Part shown: positions 1 to 8,523 of the stretch, one piece after another
Position numbering within the stretch: position 1 is the first letter of the stretch
Layout of the letters: every line of letters starts with the position of its first letter
Source of the DNA: Phyllobacterium myrsinacearum
GTDB lineage: Bacteria; Pseudomonadota; Alphaproteobacteria; Rhizobiales; Rhizobiaceae
NCBI RefSeq assembly: GCF_002980555.1
Contig: NZ_PVBT01000003.1
Location: 372,001-436,000, forward strand
Reading direction: 5' to 3'
Length of the DNA: 64,000 bases
Translations under genes and position numbers: made by a program
Notes under the pieces: generated by a model
Seen by the model: only the letters and a program-made list of their open reading frames with translations
The model's database searches: none
What the model was told of the DNA's origin: nothing

Positions 1-275
1 AACGGTTCCAGCGCTTCCGGCTGATCGTGATGCCGCAGGCTTTGCGCACCATTTTGCCACCCTATGGCAACGACTTCATCTCGATGGTGAAGGATTCGTC
101 ACTCGTATCGGTGCTTGGCGTCGTTGACGTGACGCAAATGGGCAAGGTCTACGCCTCGGGCTCGTTTCGCTTCTTCGAAACCTATTCTGTCGTTGCCTAT
201 GTCTACCTGATCCTGACGATCAGCCTGTCCCTCAGCCTGCGTTGGCTCGAAGCGCGGCTGAACGACCGCACCTAG
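1..275 (+). CDS. Polar amino-acid ABC transporter permease, C-terminal part
   Basis: This is the last 91 codons of an inner-membrane permease, read from base 3; the start lies outside the window. The stretch beginning [16 protein letters not shown] matches the conserved cytoplasmic EAA-type loop of HisM/GlnP-family permeases, which contacts the ATPase subunit. A final hydrophobic helix (around [12 protein letters not shown]) and a short charged tail follow. The family imports polar amino acids together with a periplasmic binding protein and an ATPase, which would lie upstream. The substrate cannot be told from this fragment. Its TAG stop overlaps the stop of the converging DUF1287 gene in a shared CTAG. 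Confidence 0.85.
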   Translation, partial: RFQRFRLIVMPQALRTILPPYGNDFISMVKDSSLVSVLGVVDVTQMGKVYASGSFRFFETYSVVAYVYLILTISLSLSLRWLEARLNDRT

Positions 276-922
276 GCCAGGCGCGGGGCATAACGGAAGT
301 GCCCGGTAATCCGGAATTCAAACAGACGGTCCTCAAGCTTCGTGCCGGCACCGATATTATGGACCACAAGGGGACGGGTGCCATCGGGACTTGCCCGATG
401 GGTGACGATGCCGATATGGGGGAGGTTGCCTGGCAGCATTTGGGTGATGATGTCGCCGGGCCTGTAGTCCCGCGCGTCTGATGTAACGGGCAAAGCAGCA
501 CCCGCGCGCTGAAAAAACATTGCAAGGTTGGGAACACGGCGATGGTCGATGCTGGTGTCGGGCCGTTTGGCTCCCCAGGATTTGGGATAGGCGTCAAAGG
601 CGGCCTTCATATCGCGATGAACCCGTTCCTGCAGATCAATCCCTGCCGCCTGGCGATAGGCGCGGATGATCACGTCGGTACAGACGCCGCGTTCGGGCGG
701 CACATCGCCCATGGGATAGGGTATGCGGGTATAGGCGGGATCGTAGAGCACCGTCTGGCCGATCTGGCTTTCGGCTGCGGAGATCAGTTTGGCTGCCCAG
801 GCATCCGGCTCGGGAAAGGGGCGTGTGTTCCCGGCACGGGCCGTATCCGGCAGGCGGAGCAAACCGGAAACGGAAACGAGGGCGGCAAGACCACCCAATA
901 CAACAGTGCGCCGTGAAACCAT
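272..922 (-). CDS. DUF1287 family exported protein
   Basis: This 216-residue protein begins [15 protein letters not shown], a twin-arginine-like signal followed by a hydrophobic core and an AxA-type cleavage region near residue 30, so export to the periplasm is likely. The rest matches the DUF1287 family, whose fold resembles NlpC/P60-type hydrolases. A GVCTDV motif supplies a cysteine, and GNLPHIGIV and VVHNIGAG supply histidines that could form a catalytic set. I chose the ATG at 922 because GGAG lies nine bases upstream; the in-frame ATG at 937 has no such site. The function is not established. The gene converges on the ABC permease. Confidence 0.75.
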   Translation of the reverse strand: MVSRRTVVLGGLAALVSVSGLLRLPDTARAGNTRPFPEPDAWAAKLISAAESQIGQTVLYDPAYTRIPYPMGDVPPERGVCTDVIIRAYRQAAGIDLQERVHRDMKAAFDAYPKSWGAKRPDTSIDHRRVPNLAMFFQRAGAALPVTSDARDYRPGDIITQMLPGNLPHIGIVTHRASPDGTRPLVVHNIGAGTKLEDRLFEFRITGHFRYAPRLA

Positions 923-1043
923 TTTTGCGTCTCCCATGTGCCGGTCTGAAGCGAAGTACCGGTAGAATCGCGTCAAAATCATGGAGAAGCAGCCACGTGT
1001 CGCGGCGCTTTGTCGCCGAAATATTACTTTTGCCGCTTGTTTC

Positions 1044-1085
1044 TTGACGTAAGTGGACACCGAGTGCATATGTCCACGACATAAT
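1044..1085 (+). promoter_or_regulatory. Candidate leuC promoter with internal inverted repeat
   Basis: A TTGACG -35-like hexamer lies at 1044-1049 and CATATG sits 17 bases later; CATAAT at 1080-1085 is another -10 candidate. Between them GTGGACA (1053-1059) and TGTCCAC (1071-1077) form a perfect 7-bp inverted repeat with an 11-base spacer, in the position of an operator. No regulator can be assigned. Confidence 0.4.
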
Positions 1086-1116
1086 CTTACAGCACCTACC
1101 ATTGCCGAGGATCGCG

Positions 1117-2526
1117 ATGACTGCGCCACGTACACTCTATGACAAGATCTGGGATGATCATCTGGTTGATCAGCAGGCCGATGGCACCTGCCTTATCTAT
1201 ATTGATCGTCACCTTGTGCATGAAGTGACCAGCCCGCAGGCTTTCGAAGGTTTGCGCCTTACCAACCGCAAGGTCCGTCACCCGGAAAAGACGCTGGCTG
1301 TCGTCGACCATAATGTGCCGACCTCGCCGGATCGCGTCAACGGCATCAAGAACGAGGAAAGCCGCATTCAGGTTGAAGCATTGGCCAAGAATGCTGCGGA
1401 TTTCGGCGTCGAATATTATTCCGAGAAGGATATTCGTCAGGGCATCGTCCACATCATCGGACCGGAGCAGGGCTTTACTCTTCCGGGCATGACGATTGTC
1501 TGCGGCGACAGCCATACATCGACACATGGTGCCTTCGGCGCACTGGCGCACGGCATCGGCACGTCGGAAGTCGAGCATGTTCTGGCCACTCAGACGCTCA
1601 TCCAGTCAAAAGCCAAGAACATGCTGGTGCGTGTTGATGGCGTTCTGCCGGCCGGCGTCACCGCCAAGGATATCATCCTTGCCATCATCGGTGAAATCGG
1701 TACCGCTGGCGGCACCGGCTACGTTATCGAATATGCCGGTGAAGCCATTCGTGCGCTGTCGATGGAAGGCCGCATGACGATCTGCAACATGTCGATCGAA
1801 GGCGGCGCCCGCGCTGGTCTGATTGCACCCGATGAGACGACCTTTGCCTATGTGAAGGACAAGCCGCGCGCACCAAAGGGCGAAGCATTCGATCAGGCCG
1901 TCGAGTATTGGAAGACGCTCAAATCTGACGAGGGTGCGCATTTCGACAAGGTGGTCGTGCTCAATGCCGCCGACCTGCCGCCCATCGTTTCCTGGGGGTC
2001 GTCGCCGGAAGACGTGATCTCGATCACCGGTGCCGTGCCCAACCCCGATGAAATCAGCGACGAAAACAAGCGCACATCGAAATGGCGCGCGCTGGACTAC
2101 ATGGGTCTGAAGCCGGGCACGCCGATGACCGAGATCAAGCTGGACCGGGTTTTCATCGGCTCGTGCACCAACGGCCGTATTGAGGATTTGCGCGCCGTTG
2201 CCAAGGTTGTCGAAGGCCGCAAGGTTGCGGAAACGGTCGATGCGATGATTGTTCCGGGTTCCGGCCTGGTCAAGGAGCAGGCGGAAGCCGAAGGCCTCGA
2301 CAAGATTTTCAAGGCTGCCGGCTTCGACTGGCGCGAGCCGGGATGCTCCATGTGTCTTGCCATGAACGACGACCGGTTGAAGCCGGGGGAGCGTTGCGCG
2401 TCCACGTCGAATCGCAATTTCGAAGGGCGCCAGGGATTCAAGGGCCGTACGCATCTTGTTTCACCCGCCATGGCGGCCGCGGCAGCCATCGCCGGTCATT
2501 TCGTCGATATTCGCGAGTGGAAATAG
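1117..2526 (+). CDS. leuC: 3-isopropylmalate dehydratase large subunit
   Basis: LeuC is the 4Fe-4S-carrying large subunit of isopropylmalate isomerase, which converts 2- to 3-isopropylmalate in cytoplasmic leucine synthesis with LeuD. The protein is 469 residues, normal for the family. Cluster ligands are visible at Cys350 (SCTNGR) and Cys410/Cys413 (GCSMC), and the [12 protein letters not shown] active-site motif is present. The ATG at 1117 is preferred over an in-frame TTG at 1102 because GAGG precedes it by six bases. leuD is not adjacent. A strong terminator follows, so the gene is probably transcribed alone. Confidence 0.97.
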   Translation: MTAPRTLYDKIWDDHLVDQQADGTCLIYIDRHLVHEVTSPQAFEGLRLTNRKVRHPEKTLAVVDHNVPTSPDRVNGIKNEESRIQVEALAKNAADFGVEYYSEKDIRQGIVHIIGPEQGFTLPGMTIVCGDSHTSTHGAFGALAHGIGTSEVEHVLATQTLIQSKAKNMLVRVDGVLPAGVTAKDIILAIIGEIGTAGGTGYVIEYAGEAIRALSMEGRMTICNMSIEGGARAGLIAPDETTFAYVKDKPRAPKGEAFDQAVEYWKTLKSDEGAHFDKVVVLNAADLPPIVSWGSSPEDVISITGAVPNPDEISDENKRTSKWRALDYMGLKPGTPMTEIKLDRVFIGSCTNGRIEDLRAVAKVVEGRKVAETVDAMIVPGSGLVKEQAEAEGLDKIFKAAGFDWREPGCSMCLAMNDDRLKPGERCASTSNRNFEGRQGFKGRTHLVSPAMAAAAAIAGHFVDIREWK

Positions 2527-2559
2527 TTTTGTAGAACTCGCCATCGCGCAAACACTGCA

Positions 2560-2585
2560 AACGGGGCTTAAAGCCCCGTTTTTTG
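2560..2585 (+). terminator. Rho-independent terminator of leuC
   Basis: The arms AACGGGGC (2560-2567) and GCCCCGTT (2573-2580) form a perfect 8-bp stem around a five-base loop. A run of T follows directly. It lies 34 bases after the leuC stop. Confidence 0.9.
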
Positions 2586-2668
2586 TAACCATCTCGCGCT
2601 CCTGAACTTTTTACGTGATAATGTCTTGAAAACAGGCTGCCCCGTTCGGCAGATCACAGGATGAAATT

Positions 2669-3871
2669 ATGAGCGGTGCGGGCTTTATTCTCGCAATGAA
2701 CCTTTTCATGTCGGGCATTTTTGCCGCGGCGTTCTTCATGATCAGTTTTTATGACAAGAACTGCGTTCCGGCGCGTTTCTTCGCCCTTGCCTATGGGCTG
2801 GGGATGCTGAACTTTGCCATCGAGTTTCTGATTCCGTCCCTGGCTGACGCACGCGGTGCGGTTTTCCTCGCCTTTGCGGTGCTCGTCGTCGCCATGCTGA
2901 TCTTTGCGGCAGGCGTGGCTCAGCGTTATGCGAAGATCACGCCATGGTGGCTGTTTGCCGTCGTGCTGGTTCTGTCGCTGGTCTCCAATCAGCTGACGGT
3001 GGACATGGCCCGGCAATCGATTGTCCGCATGTCGGTCTATCAGGGCCCGTATGCCGTCATTTTTGCCATCTGCGCCTTTCTGGTGGCGCGTTCGGAGCGC
3101 CGTTCCGCGTTTGACCGGGTTCTGATGGGCCTGTTCGTGCTCAATTCAGCGCATTTCCTGTCAAAGCCGTTCCTCGCCACCGCGCTCGGCGGCATGGGCG
3201 ACCGGCCGCAAAGCTACATTGCGACGGAATATGCCTTGCTGTCGCAGTCGGCATCGGCGGTCCTGTCCGTTGCAACGGCCATTCTGCTCCTGACGATCCT
3301 GACCCGCAATCTGCTTGCCAGTATCGCCACGGATTCGGAAACGGATGTGCTTTCATCGCTGTTCAACCGGCGCGGGTTCGAACGGCGGGTGCGCACGGCC
3401 CTGAGCGAGGCTCAGGCCGGCGATATTCCCGTTTGCCTGATCATCTGCGATCTCGATTATTTCAAGCAGATCAATGACACCTATGGACACGCAACCGGCG
3501 ACAAGGTCATTGCAGGCTTCGCCGCGATTCTCAAATCGGTATCCGATTGCGAGAAGATCGCGGCCCGCATCGGCGGCGAGGAATTTGCCGTCCTGCTTCC
3601 GGGGTCCATCAGTCAGACTGCACGGCATTATGCGGAAGATGTCCGTCTTGCCTTTTCCGGTTTCAAATTGACGGAGCTTGCGGGCAATGACAGTTTCACC
3701 GCAAGTTTTGGCATAGCGGAATTCCAGGCAGGCGAGGGCTTCAGCAGCATGATGCGCCGCGCCGATCACGCGCTCTACGAAGCAAAGAAAGCAGGGCGAA
3801 ATTGCGTGCGCCTCGCAGCCAATGATCTGCCTGACACGGCGATGGACAATGTCCAGCGGCTTGAGCGTTAA
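2669..3871 (+). CDS. Membrane-anchored GGDEF diguanylate cyclase
   Basis: This 400-residue protein has about six hydrophobic segments in the first 220 residues (roughly 5-26, 33-54, 61-83, 92-110, 126-142 and 194-217), then a GGDEF domain from about 235. The signature GGEEF is at 302-306, and the upstream CDLDYFKQINDTYGH carries the metal- and nucleotide-binding residues, so it should make cyclic di-GMP. The four residues at the usual RxxD inhibitory-site position read DCEK, so product inhibition through that site is not expected. No phosphodiesterase (EAL) domain is present. The membrane part is not a named sensor domain that I recognise. AGGA lies seven bases before the ATG. Confidence 0.9.
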   Translation: MSGAGFILAMNLFMSGIFAAAFFMISFYDKNCVPARFFALAYGLGMLNFAIEFLIPSLADARGAVFLAFAVLVVAMLIFAAGVAQRYAKITPWWLFAVVLVLSLVSNQLTVDMARQSIVRMSVYQGPYAVIFAICAFLVARSERRSAFDRVLMGLFVLNSAHFLSKPFLATALGGMGDRPQSYIATEYALLSQSASAVLSVATAILLLTILTRNLLASIATDSETDVLSSLFNRRGFERRVRTALSEAQAGDIPVCLIICDLDYFKQINDTYGHATGDKVIAGFAAILKSVSDCEKIAARIGGEEFAVLLPGSISQTARHYAEDVRLAFSGFKLTELAGNDSFTASFGIAEFQAGEGFSSMMRRADHALYEAKKAGRNCVRLAANDLPDTAMDNVQRLER

Positions 3872-4296
3872 TCCTGCAGGGTTGTCGTGAACGCAGGATC
3901 GCCGCGCAGCGTATTGCTTACCGTGCAAATCTCGTTCTCGGCCGCCTCAATGATCGCATGCTTTGTCGCGTCATCGATATCGCCGGTGATGGTGAAGGCT
4001 ATGTGGAAGCGGTCAACGCGCGAAAGACCGTCCTTGGCTTTGTCGCCGGTGACATGCGCCTGAACCGCTTCGAGCTTGTCGGCAACGCCGAGCCGCGATG
4101 CTGCCATTTTGGCGCTGAGCACCAGGCAGGCCGAAAGCGATGCATAGAGCAGGTCGAGCGGCGCAAAACCCTGCTCCGAAACCGCATGGGCGACGTTGAG
4201 CACGCCGCCCGTATGGGATGTGACAACGGGTTGACCGCCTCGCTCCAGAACCGCCGTCGCGCCGACATCCCGTGTTCTTACCCTGAGTTCAGCCAT
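3868..4296 (-). CDS. OsmC-like family protein
   Basis: This 142-residue protein matches the OsmC/Ohr superfamily: N-terminal strands, then PLDLLYASLSACLVLSAK, where the helix carries the single conserved cysteine. The second peroxidatic cysteine probably corresponds to NEICTVS near residue 124. The family reduces organic hydroperoxides or serves as generic thiol peroxidases; the substrate is unknown here. The ATG at 4296 follows GGGAG. It starts 25 bases after the queF stop on the same strand, so it may be the last gene of the queuosine operon. Its end overlaps the end of the converging diguanylate cyclase gene by four bases. Confidence 0.8.
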   Translation of the reverse strand: MAELRVRTRDVGATAVLERGGQPVVTSHTGGVLNVAHAVSEQGFAPLDLLYASLSACLVLSAKMAASRLGVADKLEAVQAHVTGDKAKDGLSRVDRFHIAFTITGDIDDATKHAIIEAAENEICTVSNTLRGDPAFTTTLQD

Positions 4297-4321
4297 TTTA
4301 CCGTCTCCCGTTGTGTTTTGA

Positions 4322-4783
4322 TCAGCCGCGGCCGCGATAGGCGGGAACGCCCTGGTCCGGCAGCCACAGTCCTTCCGGTACCGGGCCGGTCTGCCAGAAG
4401 ACATCGATGGGGATGCCGCCGCGCGGATACCAGTAGCCGCCAATGCGCAGCCACAGCGGCTTAACGGCCTCGACGATGCGTTTGCCGATGTTCACGGTGC
4501 AATCCTCGTGAAAGGCGCCGTGATTGCGGAAGCTGGTCAGAAAAAGCTTCAGCGACTTGGATTCGACCAGGGCCTGGTCCGGCGCGTAGTCGATAACCAG
4601 ATGGCCGAAGTCCGGCTGGCCGGTCACGGGACACAGCGAGGTGAATTCCGGGCAGGTAAAACGCGCCAGAAACAGTGTCCCCGCCTGCGGGTTGGGAACC
4701 GCGTCGAGCAAGGCTTCATCGGGATCATGCGGGATGGGAACATCCTTGCCCAGCATCGTTGCCTGTTCTGCGTAATGACTCAT
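4322..4783 (-). CDS. queF: NADPH-dependent 7-cyano-7-deazaguanine reductase
   Basis: QueF reduces preQ0 to preQ1 with NADPH in queuosine synthesis. At 153 residues it is the short unimodular type. The catalytic Cys51 and Asp58 are in [10 protein letters not shown], the substrate-recognition motif ESKSLKLFL follows, and FHEDC is present. Its ATG overlaps the queD stop as ATGA, so translation is coupled to the upstream genes queC-queE-queD. Confidence 0.95.
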   Translation of the reverse strand: MSHYAEQATMLGKDVPIPHDPDEALLDAVPNPQAGTLFLARFTCPEFTSLCPVTGQPDFGHLVIDYAPDQALVESKSLKLFLTSFRNHGAFHEDCTVNIGKRIVEAVKPLWLRIGGYWYPRGGIPIDVFWQTGPVPEGLWLPDQGVPAYRGRG

Positions 4784-5166
4784 GCCGCTTCCTCCAGTGT
4801 TTCAAACTCGCCCTGATATTCGCAGCCTTCACCGCAACTGTCGCGGTAAATGCCGATCTCGGCCAGCGCCGGAAGGTCCGGAGCAATACGCCGCCACAGC
4901 CATATGGCGATGGTTTCAAGCGTCGGCAACTCCAGCCCCGCAATTTCATTGAGATAGCGATGATCCAATGCGTCTTTTGCGCTGTCGACCGTGGTCTTGA
5001 CGGCGCCAAGATCGGCGATCAACCCGGTTTTGGGGTCCGGGCGGCCCTGCAGGCTGACGCGGACGCGAAAGCTGTGCCCGTGCAGACGCTGGTTGACATG
5101 CCCGTCCGGAAAGGAGTGCGGCAGATGGTGAGCCGCTTCAAAATTGAAGTCGATAAAGATTCTCAT
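4780..5166 (-). CDS. queD: QueD-like 6-carboxytetrahydropterin synthase (Cys replaced)
   Basis: This 128-residue protein belongs to the QueD/6-pyruvoyltetrahydropterin synthase family, which turns dihydroneopterin triphosphate into 6-carboxytetrahydropterin. Zinc ligands His13 (in EAAHHL), His29 and His31 (LHGHSF) are present, and the DSCGEGCEY ending resembles QueD. The family signature CxxxHGH is not met: the residue four before the first His of HGH is Asn25, where QueD has its catalytic cysteine. The operon still argues for a queuosine role. The ATG at 5166 gives the usual [13 protein letters not shown] start; a longer in-frame extension has no support. Confidence 0.85.
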   Translation of the reverse strand: MRIFIDFNFEAAHHLPHSFPDGHVNQRLHGHSFRVRVSLQGRPDPKTGLIADLGAVKTTVDSAKDALDHRYLNEIAGLELPTLETIAIWLWRRIAPDLPALAEIGIYRDSCGEGCEYQGEFETLEEAA

Positions 5167-5225
5167 GGTTTTTCCCGTCAGCTCTGGCGCAATACAGGCG
5201 CCCGCCAAAAAAGCCTGCCCTCAGC

Positions 5226-5885
5226 TCAGGGCAAGCCGATCAGTTTATGTGTCTGCGTGCTCAGCCGCCAAAGCGGATGGGCGAGGCAATAGGCCGCTGC
5301 AGATGCCACATGCCGGGCGGTTTGCGCCGGATCACCGATGACGTCAAGAGGCTGCAAATAGAAATGCTGAAAGGAAAGGTGTTCGAAATGGGCCGGATCG
5401 GTTTGGGCTTCCGCCTGGGGATAGACAAGCTTGAGCTCGTGGCCGCTGGTCTGGACAAGGGTGGTGTCGGCCTTGGGTGACACGCAAATCCAGTCAATGC
5501 CATCAGGCGCGGCAATGGTGCCATTGGTCTCGACGCCGATGTCGAAGCCTCTTGCGTGAAAGGCATCGATCAGCGGCTGGTCCAGCTGCAGCAGCGGTTC
5601 GCCGCCGGTGCAGATGACATAGGGCTTGCCCTTGGAGCGGGCGCTTTTCGGCCAGGCGCCGGCAACGGCATCGGCAAGCGCGTCGGCGGTTTTGAACTTG
5701 CCGCCGCCGGGGCCATCCACGCCAACGAAATCCGTATCGCAGAACCGGCACTGGGCGTTTGCCCGGTCGCGTTCAAGCCCGGACCAGAGATTGCACCCGG
5801 CAAAGCGCATGAACACCGCCGCACGGCCGGTATGGTTGCCCTCGCCCTGCAGCGTCAGATAAATTTCCTTGACGGCATAGGTCAT
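5226..5885 (-). CDS. queE: 7-carboxy-7-deazaguanine synthase (radical SAM)
   Basis: QueE is a radical S-adenosylmethionine enzyme that contracts 6-carboxytetrahydropterin to 7-carboxy-7-deazaguanine. The 219-residue protein has cluster cysteines at 31, 46 and 49, the CX14CX2C spacing typical of QueE rather than the usual CX3CX2C. GEGNHTGR near the N-terminus and CTGGEPLLQ are further family motifs. Its ATG overlaps the queC stop as ATGA. There is a 59-base gap before queD. Confidence 0.95.
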   Translation of the reverse strand: MTYAVKEIYLTLQGEGNHTGRAAVFMRFAGCNLWSGLERDRANAQCRFCDTDFVGVDGPGGGKFKTADALADAVAGAWPKSARSKGKPYVICTGGEPLLQLDQPLIDAFHARGFDIGVETNGTIAAPDGIDWICVSPKADTTLVQTSGHELKLVYPQAEAQTDPAHFEHLSFQHFYLQPLDVIGDPAQTARHVASAAAYCLAHPLWRLSTQTHKLIGLP

Positions 5886-6592
5886 GCGGCTTCCGCCTTG
5901 AATTTGGACCAGCCGCCGGAACGCAGGGTGCAGGCAGGGCAGGTGCCGCAGCCGTAGCCCCAGGCATGGCGGGCCGAGCGGTCGCCGAGATAACAGGTGT
6001 GGGTGTTTTCAATGATCATATCGAGCAGCGGTTCGCCGCCTATGTCGCGCGCCAGGGCGAAGGTTTCGGCCTTGTCCAGCCACATCAGCGGGGTTTCGAT
6101 GGTGATGCGGCGATCCAGTCCCAGTGAAAGGGCAACCTGCTGTGCCTTGAGCGTGTCGTCGCGGCAGTCGGGATAGCCGGAATAATCCGTCTCGCACATG
6201 CCGCCGACGATAACGCGCAATCCGCGCCGGTAGGCGAGTGCCGCAGCAAGCGTGAAAAACAAAAGGTTCCGGCCGGGCACGAATGTGTTGGGCAGGCCGT
6301 TCTCTGCCATCTCGATCGCGATGTCGCCGGTCATGGCGGTGGCGCCGAGCTGGCCGATCACGCCGGCATCAAGCCGGTGGTCGTCGCCGAGCCGCTTCGC
6401 CCAATCGGGAAACCGCCGGATCACCTCGGCGCGGAAATCATTGCGCACGTCAAGCTCTACCCGGTGGCGCTGGCCATAGTCGAAGCCGACCGTTTCGACC
6501 CGGTCAAACCGCGAAAGCGCCCAGGCGAGGCAGGTTGCAGAATCCTGCCCGCCGGAAAAAAGGACGAGTGCGCCGTCAGCATTACGAGCCAT
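5882..6592 (-). CDS. queC: 7-cyano-7-deazaguanine synthase
   Basis: QueC uses ATP and ammonia to convert carboxy-deazaguanine to preQ0. The 236-residue protein has the PP-loop SGGQDS at 13-18 and the C-terminal zinc cysteines in [10 protein letters not shown] plus an earlier HTCYLG. It is the first gene of the leftward queC-queE-queD-queF operon, with GAGG eight bases before its ATG. No preQ1 riboswitch was recognised upstream. Confidence 0.96.
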   Translation of the reverse strand: MARNADGALVLFSGGQDSATCLAWALSRFDRVETVGFDYGQRHRVELDVRNDFRAEVIRRFPDWAKRLGDDHRLDAGVIGQLGATAMTGDIAIEMAENGLPNTFVPGRNLLFFTLAAALAYRRGLRVIVGGMCETDYSGYPDCRDDTLKAQQVALSLGLDRRITIETPLMWLDKAETFALARDIGGEPLLDMIIENTHTCYLGDRSARHAWGYGCGTCPACTLRSGGWSKFKAEAA

Positions 6593-6659
6593 GAATGAAC
6601 CTCTTCAATGAAGCGGCCCCCTTACAGGGCGCGGAACAGCGAGGCAAATCAAATGTGAG

Positions 6660-7064
6660 CTATTGGCAGCCCGGAAGCCCGAGAATGGGCGTTTCACCAC
6701 GGTTGATGCCATACATGTAGCCGCGGCCGCGCACGACTATCGGGCCATCGCAGCTCGTGTTGGGCGCCGGAATAACACCCACCACATAGGGGTCGCCGGG
6801 AGGAGAAATGATCGCTGGCCCCTTGGCCCGCTTGTAGACGGCAACCTTCTTGCGGAGTTCGCGGGCAAGCCTGTCCGATTTGGCAGCTGTCGCGCCGACA
6901 AAGATCATCTTCGGTCCATTGGGATCCTGCACGATGATGTTGCCATATTCATCGCCATAGGCATCTCGCAGATTGATGTCGTAGGCAGCGGCATTGTGCG
7001 TGGCGGCCATAACGGCCAGGCCCGACAGCAAAAGTGCGGCCGTGTGTTTGCAGAAGGCGAACAT
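6660..7064 (-). CDS. Small exported protein of unknown function
   Basis: The ATG at 7064 follows AAGGAG at eight bases and gives a 134-residue protein. A clear signal peptide runs to about residue 27 (hydrophobic LLLSGLAVMAA, then NAAAYD). The mature part contains a DPNGPKMIFVG stretch, a lysine-rich middle and a C-terminus with two cysteines (NTSCDGPIVVRG and LPGCQ) that could form a disulfide. I do not recognise the family. It is transcribed away from the acetyltransferase gene, and a perfect TTAA-N7-TTAA palindrome lies 38 bases upstream of its start. Confidence 0.6.
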   Translation of the reverse strand: MFAFCKHTAALLLSGLAVMAATHNAAAYDINLRDAYGDEYGNIIVQDPNGPKMIFVGATAAKSDRLARELRKKVAVYKRAKGPAIISPPGDPYVVGVIPAPNTSCDGPIVVRGRGYMYGINRGETPILGLPGCQ

Positions 7065-7101
7065 GGACAAGCTCCTTTGTTGAATGGGCTGCGACAGCCC
7101 A

Positions 7102-7126
7102 AGCATTAACCTTTTATTAATGCTTG
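7102..7126. promoter_or_regulatory. Candidate CtrA-type palindrome
   Basis: AAGCATTAA (7102-7110) and TTAATGCTT (7118-7126) form a perfect 9-bp inverted repeat with a seven-base spacer, so the centre reads TTAA-N7-TTAA, the CtrA core pattern. The consensus terminal C is T here. A GANTC methylation site (GAATC, 7147-7151) is nearby. The site lies between divergent genes starting at 7064 and 7257. Confidence 0.4.
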
Positions 7127-7256
7127 TCATCTGCCAAAACGCCTTTGAATCGATTTTTGCTGCGATCCGCCGGTTGACGTGCGGTGCACAATCAACCAAT
7201 CCTCAATGCTGCGGGGCAGCCGGACGTGCTGCCGGAGTGAAAGGGATGATGCGACC

Positions 7257-7730
7257 ATGACGACAAAGAGCCCGGACGAACACGCCGTCGACATTTCTCT
7301 GCTGCATCTCAACGATGCACACGAGTTCGCACCTCTTCTGGCCAGCTATGCCCAGGCGCTGAAACGCGGCGCACCCCGCCGCCCGGATGACTATTATGCT
7401 GAAAACCTGCTGCGGGACCGTGCGGCAGAGATCGCCGGAGCGCGGCTCGACGGCCATCTCGTGGGCTTTGTCATTTTCTACGATCTGCCGGAACCCGTGT
7501 CCGGCATGCGCGCCGGGCAGGTCGATCACATCTATGTGCACCATGATCATCGCGGCAAGGGTATTGCCAAGGCGCTGATCGATGTCCTCGCCGACAAGGC
7601 AGAAGAACGCGGCTGGACCAAGCTGTCACTTAACGCGCCGCGCCTGCCGGAAGACGGCCGCAAACTGTATGAGCAGATTGCGGCGCCCGCGGACTGGACC
7701 AGTTTCATCATCCGTTTCGGCAATCAGTAG
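7257..7730 (+). CDS. GNAT family N-acetyltransferase
   Basis: This 157-residue protein has the GNAT acetyl-CoA-binding core: VDHIYVHHDHRGKGIAKALI contains the R/Q-x-x-G-x-G/A loop as HRGKGIA, followed by the helix ending in DKAEERGW. The substrate is not predictable. The ATG at 7257 gives MTTKSPDEHAVDISLLHL; AAGGGA lies about ten bases upstream. A longer reading starting at 7179 has no ribosome site and overlaps the divergent promoter region. Confidence 0.85.
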   Translation: MTTKSPDEHAVDISLLHLNDAHEFAPLLASYAQALKRGAPRRPDDYYAENLLRDRAAEIAGARLDGHLVGFVIFYDLPEPVSGMRAGQVDHIYVHHDHRGKGIAKALIDVLADKAEERGWTKLSLNAPRLPEDGRKLYEQIAAPADWTSFIIRFGNQ

Positions 7731-7763
7731 AGCGGGTCAATTCCTGAAGCTTGGCGCTGCGCG

Positions 7764-7792
7764 GGACATTCTGGGAACGACCCGGAATGTCC
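7764..7792 (+). terminator. Hairpin after the acetyltransferase gene
   Basis: GGACATTC (7764-7771) pairs with GAATGTCC (7785-7792), and inside it GGG pairs with CCC around the loop AACGA, giving a nearly continuous 12-bp stem with one T.G pair. It starts 34 bases after the stop codon. The following bases are not a clean T-run, so it is only a probable terminator. Confidence 0.45.
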
Positions 7793-8111
7793 TGTTCGCG
7801 TTTGCACAATCGGGTGCCGCAATACGGTAAAACCGGTTAAACCGGACAGACTCACTCAAATAAAATTGATTGCCGATTTGAGGTGAAATACGGGCCTTTG
7901 CAGCTCTATGCGGCGCTTTAAACGATTGAATTTTCTAAACAAACCTTATGGGCTTGCTATTGGTGCCAATTCGCCGCATGAGGGGGGTGAATGGGCCTTT
8001 GACGCAGTGCAAAAACGGGACTAAAACCCTTCTAAATTGCCTCTATCCAGCCTTTCGGCCCTGCCCGTCAGTCAAGGTTCAAATGGCGCGGTGCTTATCA
8101 TTGGGGACGCT
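7793..8111 (+). promoter_or_regulatory. sdh operon upstream region
   Basis: This gene-free stretch has no open frame I would support. The best promoter candidate is TTGACG (7999-8004) followed 17 bases later by TAAAAC (8022-8027), about 85 bases before sdhC. AT-richer sequence at 7855-7960 contains other weak -10-like hexamers. GGGGA precedes the sdhC ATG by about six bases. No recognised operator was found. Confidence 0.4.
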
Positions 8112-8510
8112 ATGAGCAAGACAAACCTGCATGCAAACCGGCCGCTGTCGCCGCATTTGCAAATCTACAAACCAATTCCCACCATGGTCATGTCCATCGT
8201 TCACCGCATCACCGGCGGCGCGCTGTATTTCGGCACGCTGCTGGTTGCCTGGTGGCTGATTGCGACCGCGACCAGCGAGAGCCAGTTCAACGTTGTCAGC
8301 TGGGTATTCGGCTCTTGGATCGGTCTTCTCGTCCTGCTCGGCTACACCTGGGCGCTCGTTCACCACATGATCGGCGGCATTCGCCATCTCGTCTGGGATA
8401 CGGGCCGCGGACTGGACAAGCACACCACGACGAAAATGGCTGTTGCCTCGCTCGTTCTCTCCATTGCGTTGACGATCCTGATCTGGATCGCAGCGTTCAC
8501 GGTTTTGTAA
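8112..8510 (+). CDS. sdhC: Succinate dehydrogenase cytochrome b556 subunit
   Basis: SdhC is one of two membrane anchors of succinate:quinone reductase (complex II). The 132-residue protein starts MSKTNLHANRPLSPHLQIYK, the standard opening, and contains SIVHRITGGALY, the conserved quinone/heme region. Three membrane helices are visible (about residues 30-52, 63-87 and 110-131), and WALVHHMIGGIRHLVWD carries the heme-ligand histidine. An upstream in-frame TTG/ATG extension to 8037 lacks similarity to the family and was not used. First gene of sdhCDAB. Confidence 0.96.
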   Translation: MSKTNLHANRPLSPHLQIYKPIPTMVMSIVHRITGGALYFGTLLVAWWLIATATSESQFNVVSWVFGSWIGLLVLLGYTWALVHHMIGGIRHLVWDTGRGLDKHTTTKMAVASLVLSIALTILIWIAAFTVL

Positions 8511-8523
8511 AGGAGGCGGGACA

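Noticed and set aside
6593-6659. Possible preQ1 riboswitch before queC
   Set aside because: The short region lacks the conserved hairpin plus A-rich tail needed for a preQ1 aptamer.
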